From NCBI RefSeq assembly GCF_032854445.1, contig NC_088300.1, forward strand, positions 68,236,984 to 68,300,983: a stretch of 64,000 nt of DNA. The letters run 5' to 3'. A model generated the notes under the pieces. The model was given only the letters and a program-made list of their open reading frames with translations. It ran no database searches and was not told where the DNA came from. The stretch comes from Liolophura sinensis. Taxonomy: Eukaryota; Mollusca; Polyplacophora; Chitonida; Chitonidae. Both the position numbers and the translations under genes were made by a program. Numbering within the stretch: position 1 is the first letter of the stretch; the number at the start of each line of letters is the position of its first letter. Shown here one piece after another: positions 1 through 12,166 of the stretch.

Positions 1-404
1 TTTAAACATCTTGTGGAGCATTCCAGCTAAAGGATTAAATTTCAAAAATCCATAGTAATAATTGCCTCCACACTACTTCTGGATGGACGGTGTTTTCATT
101 CTAATGATATGCGTGTTCTTAATTATCAAATGGTATTCGTTACTTTCCACAAGTATCCCGAGGCAAATATATGGATAAATATATGCAAGAAAATCAGCAT
201 GACGCACACATATCCACCTGACGTCACAAAAAGCCAGGGACATTGTTCCGTAGCAGTAACAAATCTACATGCGCAGAGTCCTTCATTGTTTCCAATGTGA
301 CATAGTCGACACAATTTCCTTATTTAAAATCACCATAATGTGTTGTATAGATGCTTTTTAAAATGACTTTACATAGAACCAATCTTTCACGCTTTAGAAG
401 GGAA

Positions 405-419
405 GGGGGGGGGGGGGGG
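405..419. repeat. G homopolymer (15)
   Basis: Fifteen consecutive G. Length in an assembly is unreliable for such runs. Confidence 0.9.
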
Positions 420-1762
420 CATGCCTAAAACTGACGCCTAGCCTATACCCAGTCATCACACAGGGCTATTTCTACTGATTTCAGCTTATAGAAATAATGA
501 ACTTATTTGAAGAATTTGTTCGGTCAAAGCTCATGCGTAGTTAAAAATCATTTTGATAAAGAAGCAGGAACTATATGTACATTACATCCCAGATTGTACC
601 GAACATTTTAAATGATTTTACGCTTGGTTAAATCTCTTACATTATGTCCCCGCTTTGGCAAATGACGTGACAGGCGGACATGGATTGCATGATCATCGCA
701 CATTACCACATCCATTGGCGTGTAAATGTACGTAAGTATGTATTCACACCATGGTCCCTCTCCAGGGGCGATGGTAGGATAAGTTGATTGTCACTATACC
801 ATTTATGATTATGTCCTTTACCCGTGAGGCCATGGTAGTCACAATCAAATTATCATGCCATACGTATGTGGAAAGGGGTTGGACACACATGTAGTATGTA
901 CGTATAATGATTTGATTCTCATGTAAATAAAGAAAAATGCTTGAATACAGCTCTATTACTGGGCGTAACAATTAGGCCGAGACTAAATATATGTGGGATC
1001 CGTCTCAGACGCTGCTCCCATCACTGGGACATTCATTTCCCCTGAAACGCATCACTCGAAAGTGTGCATCATAATTTAGATAAGTCCATACGCCAGGCTA
1101 GTGCTTAGAAAACTACGTGTTATTGATATCAAGCTTTGCAGTATTATGTGGACGTAATGAAGTCATTATATAGCCATACACTACACTCTGAATAACATGG
1201 CCTTGGGAACAAGTTAAAAAAAGGATCTTACTTTTCATAACGTTGAAAGAGAAACTTGTTGAACACAGACATGTCCTCTCTGCAAAGAACTTTTAACTCC
1301 GGCGCTAATAGCCTGCGATAGGATAAGCGAAATCATCGTCAGAAAGCTTCTTTCATAATTGGCTTAATAAAAGCGGGCTCTGGGGTTACTTAAATGAACA
1401 TGATTGTTATCTTTACCGCTGGATAATATACTACTTGGTCAGGTACGTATACATTTCTAATTTATAGCTCAGACAAGTGTTCTTTAAGCCCCATACAAAT
1501 GCCTTGTGTATTTATTTACGGCAGGTGTCATTAATTGGCATGTATGCTTGGATAAAAAAACAAAAAGAAAACCAAACAAAGGAAAAAAAATTACCATTTT
1601 GTTTGCCTTTCATCTGTTTAACTTCACTCTACGGGAGATCTGTTACTTTTGTACAAACCGATCCGTAGTACCAAATGCAGCATGTTTAGCTTCGCGTCCC
1701 ATGCTGAACTGCCATTGTTTAATCAGGCAATCCGCGGTATATGCTAAACAGTACAGATCCCA

Positions 1763-1763
<1 letters not shown>

Positions 1764-1799
<36 letters not shown>
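1764..1799. repeat. (TA)n microsatellite
   Basis: About 18 TA dinucleotides. Reading frames crossing it are not genes. Confidence 0.9.
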
Positions 1800-1802
<3 letters not shown>

Positions 1803-2536
1803 ACACAAACAGTAATAGGATTTTACTGAGCTTTATATACGAACACAAGCTTGTGTCTAAGGTATCTAAGCTGGTAATGGAATTGGAAATGAGATTAATT
1901 TCAATACATTGTAATATGGTCATTTTGTCTCCTTGCAGTCTGCTACATCTACAGGTGTATTGAGCAGGTATATCGGCTTGTTATGCCTGATTTGTCCCGT
2001 GATCCCTACCCCTGGTAGTCGTATTCTAAGACCTGACACGCCACTGACAGCTCCTTATCACCCTCTTGAATGACGGCACTGACCCAACCCTTTTGTTAAC
2101 ACGCCCCGCCAGTAATCAGCAGTCCAACCTGCATAATTTTAAATCCGGTGTGATGAGTTCAATCTTGTTAACAGGGACAACGGTTAGGACATAGCCCCCG
2201 CCTGGAGTCACGTGACCTGTGCATGCATGTGCTAAAGAAAAAAGTGACACTTGCCTGTCTTTTGTTAAAAGTGGCCGAATGCCCGTGAAGTTTTTGACAA
2301 GTTATAAGCACGTATTTTTTGTCGGTGCAATCGAGGAGAAAACTGACAGTAGAGACAGATTAATAAGTTCACCCCTATATAAATGTGTTATTAGCTTACC
2401 TGTTTGCCCGAGGCCTGGGCAGTCAACGTCTGGTCAGGTGTTAAAATGACCGGGCAGTGTGTTTAATCTAGGGATAGTTAATTGCATCTGTGTCTGTGAT
2501 ACTTGTCACTAGCGACCAGCTGCGAGGGACACAGAA

Positions 2537-2590
2537 ATGAACATCAGCTGGAGAATTTCGGGACCGTTAAGTCGGTTGCCTTTTCATCAG
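2537..2590 (+). CDS. Candidate small first coding exon (phase 0) of the RASSF9/10 gene
   Basis: An ATG with a purine at -3 (2537) opens exactly 18 codons that end at CAG, followed by GTAAGTA, a perfect U1 5' splice site at 2591. The exon ends in phase 0 and the RASSF exon at 17220 begins in phase 0, so the two would join in frame. Human RASSF9 also has a short N-terminal extension ahead of the residues that align with this protein's start; that is from memory. The peptide has no recognisable domain. The assignment is inference: the intron would be about 14.6 kb, and an isolated consensus donor can arise by chance in this length of DNA. Confidence 0.25.
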
Positions 2591-3649
2591 GTAAGTAAAA
2601 ATATCACAGCTCATGTGTGTAATGCTTGTAGTACGTGTAGAAAGCGCAGAAATAAGGGAATTAAATATGCGATCTCATATACATTTGTTTCATTATGTTG
2701 TTCAGCTTGGTGCTGAATGCCACCGGCGCTATTTCATATCACCCGCCATATATATCACTTTATTGTCTGGTCAAAATGTCAGTCAAGATATAACGTGAGC
2801 GAGAAAGCTGTCAGATGCCGGATATAGCTGACCTATGAAATGTACACGTGTTACTAAGGTTACGTACCCATATGTACCACTTCATTTACTTCTACGACAA
2901 AGTTGGTTGTGTCAATGCTCTTGGAAAGCAAACTTTGGCTGATTTGGTTACGAGGAAGTGACTGCGGGCATTGTAGCATTGATTTATTTTAATGACATGT
3001 TTACTTCCTAAATATTTCAATTATGTTTGCGTAAATTGACATTAATTATGCCAGCATTGCATAAACAGTGCACTATGTCAGAAGTTTAAATCACTATTGG
3101 ACATTCAGAATTTCATACAAATAAGAACCCTGCAACAACAACAGGACCTTCAGCAATGACATAAAGATAAGTAAATAAACAAACTTGTGCATTCAACGGA
3201 AGGGAATGGAACGTATTTTTGCACACACATCTCGATGACCAAATTTTATATACGCTATTTTGCCAAGTGGTGGGAACCCCTGGTTCGTGGATTTCGGTCT
3301 TAAGTCGTGGGAAATAACTTTAACTTATTTAATTTATATGCCAAGACGTATACCAATCCACTCAAAAAGGAAATTGAGCGTTTTATGTGTTTTCGGCTAT
3401 TTTAACACGCTAATAGGAGATAGTTAGCCATAGTTAATGTAAAATATCATAGCCGGAGGTGATTAATATATGTACAGTACAGCCAAATAGGTGATACCGT
3501 GACTGAAATAGCACGTGTGTGTACGACTTGGGCCATCTGATACAGAGTGGCCGCCAGCGAACCAGGGAGCCTTAAGCTTTCTCAGTGTGTGGGATACCGA
3601 ATAGGCGAACGGCTGTTTAATGTGGGAGCTTGTTGGTTATAGCCAAAGT

Positions 3650-3715
3650 ATCCCGATAGTGTAACTGGACATTTGAATACATATATATCCTGTGAAACGG
3701 ACGACAGAGGTAAGT
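3650..3715 (+). promoter_or_regulatory. Strong 5' splice-site candidate (possible alternative leader exon end)
   Basis: ACAGAG followed by GTAAGTG places a near-perfect donor at 3709/3710. An AT-rich TATA-like string lies about 30 bases upstream (around 3680). No coding sequence precedes it, so if used it would end an untranslated leader exon that could splice to the acceptor at 17219, where the ATG is complete. Position and motif are seen; use is not. Confidence 0.2.
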
Positions 3716-5686
3716 GTGCAGAAAACTGGCAGACTTGATCTCAGTCTGCTATAATTTCGTTTCTTGTGTAACCGAGCATTCAAAACAGTTTCTCAGACGT
3801 GTTATGGAATACAGGCTGTACAGTGTCAATCCGTGCTTTACCTGTAAACGTAAAGGCAATGCGATCATGCTGATATCAGGTAGATTTGAGGTTATCTACG
3901 TATGTGCATGATATGTTTGTGTTCTTATATCCACCGGTTGATAAAACTGCCATTGAAAGGTATAAGAGATTGCAGTTTACAAGACAGCAGTGAGTCATAA
4001 ATTGTCTATTTAAATAGCAAGCTGCGTAAGAAAAATGCTGTTAGCGCAGAGTTTATTTTCAATCAGATTCAGTAATCAAGGCAAACTTAGTAAACAGTAT
4101 GTTATCTAACCCAGGACTCTTATCTAATTTCCATCTCCAGCTTTATCAAGCTTTTTTCAAACACTGTTCGCCACATGATTTTCGCGTCAGTAACAGTTGT
4201 AGCACACCTTATACCAGGGTAAAGAATCAAAGAGAGTTTCTAACAGCAGTGTTTATACCTGGTTTTTATTCTGTTTTGAACAATAGCATATGTACGAGAT
4301 CTCGCTCTATACTAGTTTATGGCTGTAATTGTATATGAGGTATTCAGTAATTACACACCAAAGGGTTTGTCGGATATAGTGTGTCTACGCTATTAGCTTG
4401 TGCGGAGAGGTGCGAAGTCTTGTAGGGGGTAGGGCTGGGGGTGGAGGGTGGGAGAGCATTTGCCGTGTATAGGCAGCGGTATTTTTTGAACCCGCATTAC
4501 GGTGCCCGTTACATATAGTGGGTATATAGATAAACCGGGGCATGCTTGGGTGCAGTTTTATGGCGACCTCTTTTTATCGGGTTGTTAGCTCAGGTGAAGG
4601 AATGTGTAATAGCCTCTGCTGTATGCCTGAGTTTTGAAAAATGATCGCGGTTCTAAAGGGATGTCGCGGGTTTAAAGTGTGGTACGTTCGTGACGCACAC
4701 TCGTAAAGTTTGAAATCAAACCGGGAGTGCGACACAAACCAACACCTACACATAATCTCATGATGAAGTCGATATACTAGGGCCTGTATCACACCAGTCA
4801 TTATATCGCGCGTGTGCTCCACACAGGCATATGTGCAGGTTGGTGTATTGAACGATGTAAACAAGTTAAAGCTGATAATTGGAATCCTTGAAAACCACGC
4901 TGATTCACGCCTATTCACGTGAGATTCTGAGAGCATTTACTTATGATGTTTCATTCTAACTGCGGTATAGGTGACGGATTGTTGCTTTAGTATTCGAACA
5001 ATTTTAGCTCACTGAATAGGTACCTGGCCACAAGTGGATTGAAAGACTTCTGACATTACAGCGTATTAAATACGATGATATCGTATAGTATACTGCATGG
5101 TGCAGGATCTAATCATTCTTTAAACTATTATTTTATGTATTTTGGGCAGTTTAAGAAAAAGTATATTTCCACTTCTATCTAAAGAAAAGTTGAACTATCA
5201 CCTTATCATGTACGATTTTTTTTGTAAGGGCTGCTTGACAATATGTCATGTCTTGTGACATCTTCATACTCCATGTCGAGTTATTTCGGGATTGGAGATT
5301 TTGGATCCACTGTTTGTACGCTGTAAACCCAGATATCATGGGTTATATTGGCGAACTGTCCCCGTGTCTTTTTATATCAAGTTTATATCAGCACACATCA
5401 ATATGCCGATGTCTTTTTGTAGGCAAAACGGTATAGCATAACGGGTTCATTTTGCATCTCGATGTAGACACATCGCAACTCAATTCTCGCATTCGTAATA
5501 CGTTATAGCGACACAAAAACCATTGCAACAACGTTTTTGTTTAAGCTATATTAAGACGTTATCGATGCACTTTTTGTTGTAAGGATCTGTCCTAACTAAG
5601 AAAACAACTTTGGTAATCATGCATGTTGCATAAATTAACGAATATCAGTTTTATATCGCCGCGATTTTGTTTCACACGTTGCGCAG

Positions 5687-5688
<2 letters not shown>

Positions 5689-5759
<71 letters not shown>
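5689..5759. repeat. (AT)n microsatellite
   Basis: About 30 uninterrupted AT units after a short imperfect lead. It creates fortuitous Tyr-Ile frames on both strands. Confidence 0.9.
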
Positions 5760-5761
<2 letters not shown>

Positions 5762-6451
5762 GAAAAAAACATGTCCATGTTTTGATATATTGCCTTTTGG
5801 ATATTTTGTAATATTACAAGAAACCATCTACAACATACGACCTTGTCAACAGCGAGAATTAATGATGCATAATTGCTCATATATGGTATCTTGATGTATG
5901 GCCGTTATATTGCGGCTGCCGGTATACATCAGTTAGATATAAATAATATAGGAGCACGTTAGTGTAACGTGGTGTTAGAAAGCCTATATTATACTAAACA
6001 ACATTTTTCTATGTCCATCGATAGCTGTCGAACCTTTATTATTGATAACGATAGGGATAGGTGGTCTAAAAATGAACGTGTCACTCATCGGCGCCCCAGT
6101 GTCTTTTGTCCTATATCTGCGAGATTTATGACAACTCGGACTTGTGATAAGATACAATCCCGTCTTATCCCACGGTTCACTTGATTTGTAACAATTTTAT
6201 TTCCTTGCCTTCGTTGAGAAATAAAAAACGAAAACAAGCCTTTCATAAACAATGCTTTTGAAAGCACGCTTTCCAGCGCAAATAGAAGCCTTGTTTGCAA
6301 GAATTGTAAGAATCGACAAACAGATGATCGTGTCTGATTGTATATTTTTTGAAACCTTAAAGTGATTTACCACGTCAGTGTGATCCGAACAGCCTATTAT
6401 ACAATCCAAATATTTGACTGCATTTGATTCAGTAAATATTTTTTCATTGAT

Positions 6452-6645
6452 TTCTTTGATCGGTGTTTTTACGTCGTAGTCAAGAATATTTCACTTACAG
6501 GACAGCGGCCTGCATTACGGTGGGAGGAAAATGGGTAGAGCCCGGGGGAAACCCAGGACCATCTGCAGATTGCCTTCAGGTCTTCCCGCGTACGGCCGGA
6601 GAGGAAGCTAGCGTAAGCTGGACTTGAACTCACAGCTTTCCTGTA
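6452..6645 (-). mobile_element. Family A SINE copy, head lost
   Basis: Read on the plus strand it begins with the complement of the tail (GTCGTAGTCAAGAATATTTC) and continues through the complements of the body motifs, including GCCCGGGGGAAACCC, to CTGGACTTGAACTCACAGC. The distal tRNA-like head beyond about 6645 is not recognisable. Moderately diverged. Confidence 0.75.
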
Positions 6646-6805
6646 TACAGTTCTAATTTTTGTCTTTCTACTTATGATACTTCAGTTTCATGTTTGCTAG
6701 CCCTTGAATATAACTGCATGCAAGATTGGTATGCGCAGCATACTCACTGTCTGTAGAGACCAGTTAATGTTTTAGTACGATCACTTCATAACCATAGACA
6801 CGTAT

Positions 6806-7122
6806 GAAGAGTGAGTGCTTGGGGTTTAACGTCGTACTGAACAATTTTTCAGTCATACGACGGTGAAGGAATCCTTAGAATGCATGTACGTGTAATGTGC
6901 CTCCTTGTTGCAGGACGGATTTCCTCCATTCTTTTATTTAGTGTTGCTTCGACGTACCGAGGGAAGTGAGCTGTCCCACGCGGGCCATTATACTCATGGG
7001 GGTCAAACAGTCGTTGCACTATCCCCTTAACTGAACGCCAAGCGAGGAAGCTACAACTGCCTCTTAAAGTTTTATGTGTGACCCGACCCAGGATTGATCC
7101 AGGATATACCGCTCGTGTAAAT
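6806..7122 (-). mobile_element. Family B interspersed element, copy 1
   Basis: Starts GAGTGAGTGCTTGGGGTTTA and ends around CGACCCAGGATTGATCCAGG. It shares long blocks (TGCCTCCTTGTTGCAGGACG, GTCGTTGCACTATCCCCTTA, GAACGCCAAGCGAGGAAGC) with the copies at 14.8 and 52.6 kb. The right end is the complement of a tRNA-like head with a B-box, so the sense strand is minus. Confidence 0.75.
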
Positions 7123-7155
7123 GGAGAGAGAGTCTGCACGATCATGTAATGCAAT

Positions 7156-7180
7156 TTATATATATATATATATATATATA
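7156..7180. repeat. (TA)n microsatellite
   Basis: About 12 TA units, just beyond family B copy 1. Confidence 0.85.
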
Positions 7181-8099
7181 GTTTTCAGCGCAATTTGTCA
7201 CTTTTATGGGAGTGTTGTTCTCGAGAAAGCGAAGTTAATCCTCAAGCCTCTGGGCACTGTATTTTGGTTGACAAGCAGCCCCCCCCTCCCGCTTCCCCAT
7301 TCAACTGTGACTACCTGGTCATTAACTGCAAAGTCAGCTTTCTTATATTTTTTGCGAAAAGACCCAGAAGTCTATCCGTCGTCCTGGTTTGATTGACCTG
7401 TAACATTTGCAAAGTAAAGGCTACAGCTCGCAAATTCATTATTTTTCTGTTTGCCTGTTTGTTTGTTTGCTTGTTTTCGTGGAGTCTGGGTCCTCGCATG
7501 TTAGCTCGACACGGAAACTGCCAAGCGTCTGTCACACATAAGCCAGTGGACAGAGAGCGAGTTCTGTCTACACGATCGCTTTAATTGATATTCAAATATT
7601 GTGACATAATACGGAAATCCTCGCGATTACCCCACCGCCGTTTGAGAGGCCCAACCAGGTGAAGTATTGGCTTAATTACAGGAGAGGTGTGAGGTCATAG
7701 CTGTGGAGAGTGTGGCAGGATTGCATTCCGGGAAACTAGGGATTAATACGATAATCCCGCTATATATATGTCCTATGGCATACGTATCGGATGATTAGAT
7801 TGCTGCTGGACCAGACTGACAATAGATTTAATCAGATCTCCTCCATAAATGGCAAATATGAGGATTGAACCCCTGAGCACTCGAAAGAATCCATATGCAG
7901 TGAAGTAACACTTGCAGTAGAGGGTGTGTAGCAGACTGAGTCATCTACGAGTCGCATCAGTTACACGCATTGCACGGCAAACAAACTACATACTTCTTTC
8001 CAATGCGCGCTGGCTTTCGTCTTGAAATGTCGCGGTGGTATACTTCGTCTCGCCCTGACTGTGTCAACGCCAGCAGGTGCAGTACGGCGATGATGTCGG

Positions 8100-8312
8100 G
8101 TCTACTCCCCCGTTCCATCACTATCAGTCTTGTCAACTTGTGATGTCAGTTTCCCCGCGACAGCCACGCTGACGTGAGTAACGGCATAGCTCGAAGTCTT
8201 GCCTTACGAAACTTAGGCCTGATCCTGACGGCACGGGGATATTGTACAGTTATACAGCGTTGTTGCTTTCCCTGAATGGCACTAGAAGCAGATAAATCCG
8301 TGTCAGGTAAGA
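8100..8312 (+). promoter_or_regulatory. Strong 5' splice-site candidate after a GC-richer stretch
   Basis: GTGTCAG followed by GTAAGA gives a good donor at 8306/8307. The 200 bases before it are richer in GC and CpG than the surrounding DNA, which fits a transcription start region. No convincing reading frame runs into the donor, so this would be a non-coding leader exon. It is the third donor of this quality between 2.5 and 8.4 kb on the strand of the RASSF gene. Confidence 0.2.
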
Positions 8313-8857
8313 AATGCGCAGATAGAACATTAGATTTAATTACATTTACTAAGGTGGTCGGCCGTCTATTTCGGAGATTTTAATTAGAATGTCACATATT
8401 AGTATCAAGGGAATTAACCGAAGCTTAATATGCATAGCATGCCGCGGCTTAATCTAGATATCACTTGCAAGCTGGCTTACAGATGAAGATCATTGTAGAA
8501 GTCGTTGTGGGCCTTAGGCCTATAGATAAGTGACGTAAGGGTATACTCTCTATAAGCAACTGTGGACAAAAATACACAAGATGTACACCACACACACACA
8601 TTACATTTAACAAATGTACACAGGAACATTAATGTGTACCTTGCATATATCGGCTTTATTTACCTACACTTTCAGTGTGTACCAAATTGTGGTACACATC
8701 TTTTTAAATTACAAAGCGGACTACACAAATGTATGAAAATGTACGCATTTTCTTTTGAGAGTAAATGTGTGGTACAGGATAACGACAAAGATGTGTAAAT
8801 ATTTTACTCATTATAAAACATTTCAGGGAGTTTTATCATGCACATGCAGCACAGGTG

Positions 8858-8880
8858 CCCCCCCCCCCCCCCCCCCCCCC
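8858..8880. repeat. C homopolymer (23)
   Basis: Twenty-three consecutive C between GGT and ACC. The exact length is doubtful in sequencing data. The G-rich strand could form a quadruplex. Confidence 0.9.
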
Positions 8881-10019
8881 ACCAGCCTCAAGTCGCTTAC
8901 TCCAGGGTACTGACATCCCAGATCACAGCGCCTGGTTGTCTGCCCGAGACCAGGTGCAGAAATTGACTTAACGGCTTGAGATAAGTCCACCATGTAACTG
9001 TTATGTGATAACATATGTGCTGTACGCATGCGTGTTTTTAATACTCATATGTTGAAAACCAAATTAGAGCAGCGTAGCCATTTTATTAGCCTATCGTAAA
9101 AAATAAAAACAACGTCGGTAGCGCAAACTTTCTCTGGTGCTAAACACCATTTTCGTCAGGTGTAGCGTGAAGTGGGATGCAGTCACCTGTACATTTACAA
9201 ATGTCCTAAAGTCCTTATAGTGTTCTATTTAAATTGGAACGTTGGGCTGGGTATGATGAGAATGGCGTATCTTTTCCAAATAAAAAGAGTAAATTATTTA
9301 CTCAGTAAATTGTGATGTAAAGATATCATCACTTAGGGCATGTCACTAGAGAAGTTTTAACCCGGCGTTTTTGTTAACTACATGTAGTCATATCGTAGTG
9401 AGCGCTCCATCTAAATCTTCTTTCACTCAGCAGTGACCTGTGTATATACACTCCTGAGTTTCACATCGCTCACTGTGATGTCCCCCACGGGGCATATGTA
9501 AGATGGTTAGCCTGTTTGACCAGCTCCTTACTCCCAACACGTCAACTTTCATGGCTCACTGAAGCGCTGTCATGTTAATGAAAATTGATGATCACACCTC
9601 CCCGGCGTATGTACGGCGCAGCTCTTTTGTTTATCTTTCTGGCTCTCTCTCTTGCTTGTATAAACTGACAAATTGTATTTTCACCCGATTACTTACATTT
9701 CTGAGGTTTACATCAAACAATGCGCGATAATTTGATGATAATACGTTTTTCTTGAAAGGGTCAAGATGGTTAGATGTGATAGACGCATATCTATGGTTTC
9801 TGCTAAAATACTGCTCGCGGCTGGTCGCTGAATATCGTGGGCAGAAAGCAGTTCATTGACAATCCATGGAGAAAAGCAAACGAGAAATTAAACATACACC
9901 GTAAAGTATGGACAACATTTGCCAGACAGTGTCGTGTGTATTGGATAACACATGTAGCATATAGCTTTATACCGAGCGAAGTCTTTTATTTCAAATGTTT
10001 TATTATTCGTAATTTATAA

Positions 10020-10175
10020 TCTGAAATACTTAACCCTGGATTAGGGGCAGGATACGCATCGTGTTGAATAAAATCAAACCGTTGGATTATGAACAGTCGC
10101 AATCAAAGCGCATTTGAGGTGCATATTTTGATTAACTATAATTTATAAACTTATGATTTGGATACTGACAACATT
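10020..10175 (+). repeat. Family E dispersed repeat, copy 1
   Basis: Contains CGTGTTGAAT, GCAATCAAAGCGCA, a -TACAT/GCATAT-like block and GGATACTGACAA in the same order as the copies at 51.4 and 55.2 kb. An exact 21-base repeat of 10165-10185 recurs at 10707-10727. Nature unknown. Confidence 0.5.
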
Positions 10176-10727
10176 TATACGTCTACAGAGCATTCTTTAT
10201 ACGTCTTCAATTTTCATCGTCGAAAACTCCACTCGGACAGCATGAAAACTTCGCAAACCGACATTCTCAAAAAAACGCGTCTCCGTTGCTGTATAGAGGG
10301 TGGACACAACTGCTCTTCCTAAAATTAAGATCATCTTGTTTTTTCACAATAGATTCTTATAGTCCCTAGTGTTCATTATCAAAGCAAAAATTAATGTCGG
10401 AGTGTGGCTGATTCGTATCGAAACTTGCTGTTGTGGAAGTTTGGCTTTCTTTCGATGCGACACCTACACTTCTGTTAATTTTGACGTTGTGGTCTTCATT
10501 GTTTATAATTGTTTGGGATAACTACGTGATGTAAAGTAAGAATTGATGTATAGGATTAAAGTAGACGTGGGGTACAGCATTGGTATATTGATGACAGGAC
10601 ATTTGAAAAGTGTTCCGACTTGCATGTTGGTGAGCGGATGAGTACAGATCTGTATTTCTGAAAGCTAAACTGGAAAGAATATAACAGATCTCAGATCTAG
10701 ACTGACCTGACAACATTTATACGTCTA
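10165..10727 (+). repeat. 21-base exact direct repeat pair
   Basis: The same 21 bases, starting CTGACAACATTTATACGTCT, occur at 10165-10185 and 10707-10727. Between them is unremarkable AT-rich DNA. It could be the flanks of a lost or unrecognised insertion, or part of family E. Confidence 0.4.
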
Positions 10728-11030
10728 TAAAGTAATGGAATCACCCATAATGTTTCAAAATCTGGTGTTCGTCAAGATTTGACAAGTGCTTAGAAAATTT
10801 TGATGTTAATTTATAAGGGCTTATAACGGAAGATAACATTAATACAAGTTTGTATGTAAGGAACTGACACGAGTGCTATAATGCCATGCAAGGAGCAAAG
10901 TCTTTGTTAGATAAGTTTGATCACTGCATGTAGCTAATATTGAATAACTTGTAAGGGTTATTTCAATATAAACAGTCGACGAACTGTTGCTTCTAAACAC
11001 AAACGCCATGAACGGAATAAGTTCAGTTAA

Positions 11031-11210
11031 AAAATGAATGAATGGATGAATGATTATGGCTTAACGCCACGTCGGTAAAATTTGGGCCTTATCGTGGCGA
11101 GAACATGGCAAGAGATTGATTACATCTTTACTGCTACACGGCGGTATATGGCATCCACGCCATTGGAATGCTCACATGACTTTTTTGTACATATACGTCA
11201 TTTCTTTTAC
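11031..11210. mobile_element. Family D interspersed element (plus reading)
   Basis: GAATGATTATGGCTTAACGC, followed by a CCACGTCGG and TATCGTGGCGAGAAC block, is the reverse complement of the copy at 22.1 kb. The rest is diverged and its right end is uncertain. Confidence 0.45.
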
Positions 11211-12065
11211 TATAGTTGATTCTAAAGAGAACAACTGCATGTCAACCGAGATTGTGTGAATTGTTTTTTAATGGTTATGCTAATGGCATACCAAGCATGT
11301 TTTGTTATCGGCTCCTTATCGGGAAACATCGGTATTCTCCGTCACATGCTTCGTGTATGTCTTCATCATATACGACATCGACCTTCCGCGACTATCTCTT
11401 GCATAATCTGCATATATTAACTATGTATGACATGTTAATGAAGACATGCACAAGGAAGCATGTGTTCGGAAGTTAATTGAAATATAAATTGCTCGTGAGA
11501 ACACGCTGTGTTCGCTTTTTGCTGAATGAGGCCCGTGTGTTTATGGAAAGAATACACCAACTGTGCTCTCAGGAATGTGCGTGTGTGAAGGCGGACTCCC
11601 AAATATTCTCAGTATGTTCTCAGTCTCAAGCCTCACTGATGGGAACGGCGATGTGTCGTTAGTTCTCTTTGGTTATTCGCTCTTGGAAGACGTTTGTTTG
11701 CAGTTGTCTTGAGTATTGAACTTATTGAAAGGTAAGGCCTATTCCCAAAAGCAAGGGTGCATTGTATTGCAAAAAAGACATTTTGTTTAACGAGCGATGT
11801 ACACAGGCACGTGTACCAAAGGTATACGATTTGGTACATATTGAAAGTGTAATTTAACAATTAAAATGTGCAAGCAAAGTACATGCTCTGCCTGTTTATT
11901 ACAGTTAATGTGTATCTTCTTGTGTCTGTTTTGGGTACACTGTTGTCTGCAGAGGGAACCTATACGTGAATGCTGTTTGTTTCCCATGTATACTAATGCT
12001 GTATAGCCTATAAGTGTATATCGCGAGATGTTAGTCTTCGAGCGGTGTATCATTCATTTCATTTA

Positions 12066-12166
12066 AGTATCAAAGAGATGATATTCGCATAACTAAAAGT
12101 GTTTTAGTACACTGGGTGTCAAAGAGGTGATATTTATAAAAGTAAAATAGTGTTGTAGTGCATGCA
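12066..12166. repeat. 49-bp tandem duplication
   Basis: TATCAAAGAGATGATATT (12069) and TGTCAAAGAGGTGATATT (12118) start two copies that also share an AAAAGT...GTTNTAGT part. About 80 percent alike by eye. Confidence 0.5.

Larger units (their letters stand above)
1..2536. other. Non-coding flank upstream of the candidate first exon
   Basis: AT-rich DNA with no supported exon. It holds a CRE octamer (219-226), the G15 run and a (TA)n tract. All frames longer than 60 codons here look fortuitous. If 2537-2590 is a real first exon, its promoter would lie in the last few hundred bases. Confidence 0.5.

Noticed and set aside
219-226. CRE octamer as a promoter of a gene at the left edge
   Set aside because: A single 8-base motif expected about once per window by chance, with no exon nearby.
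4574-4936. 120-codon minus-strand open frame
   Set aside because: Composition is not protein-like and it resembles nothing known; likely chance.
5635-5894. Open frames on both strands with long Tyr-Ile repeats
   Set aside because: They cross the (AT)n microsatellite and have no other protein character.
7130-7396. Open frame with an (Ile-Tyr)n start and Pro-rich end
   Set aside because: Runs through a (TA)n repeat; no conserved feature.
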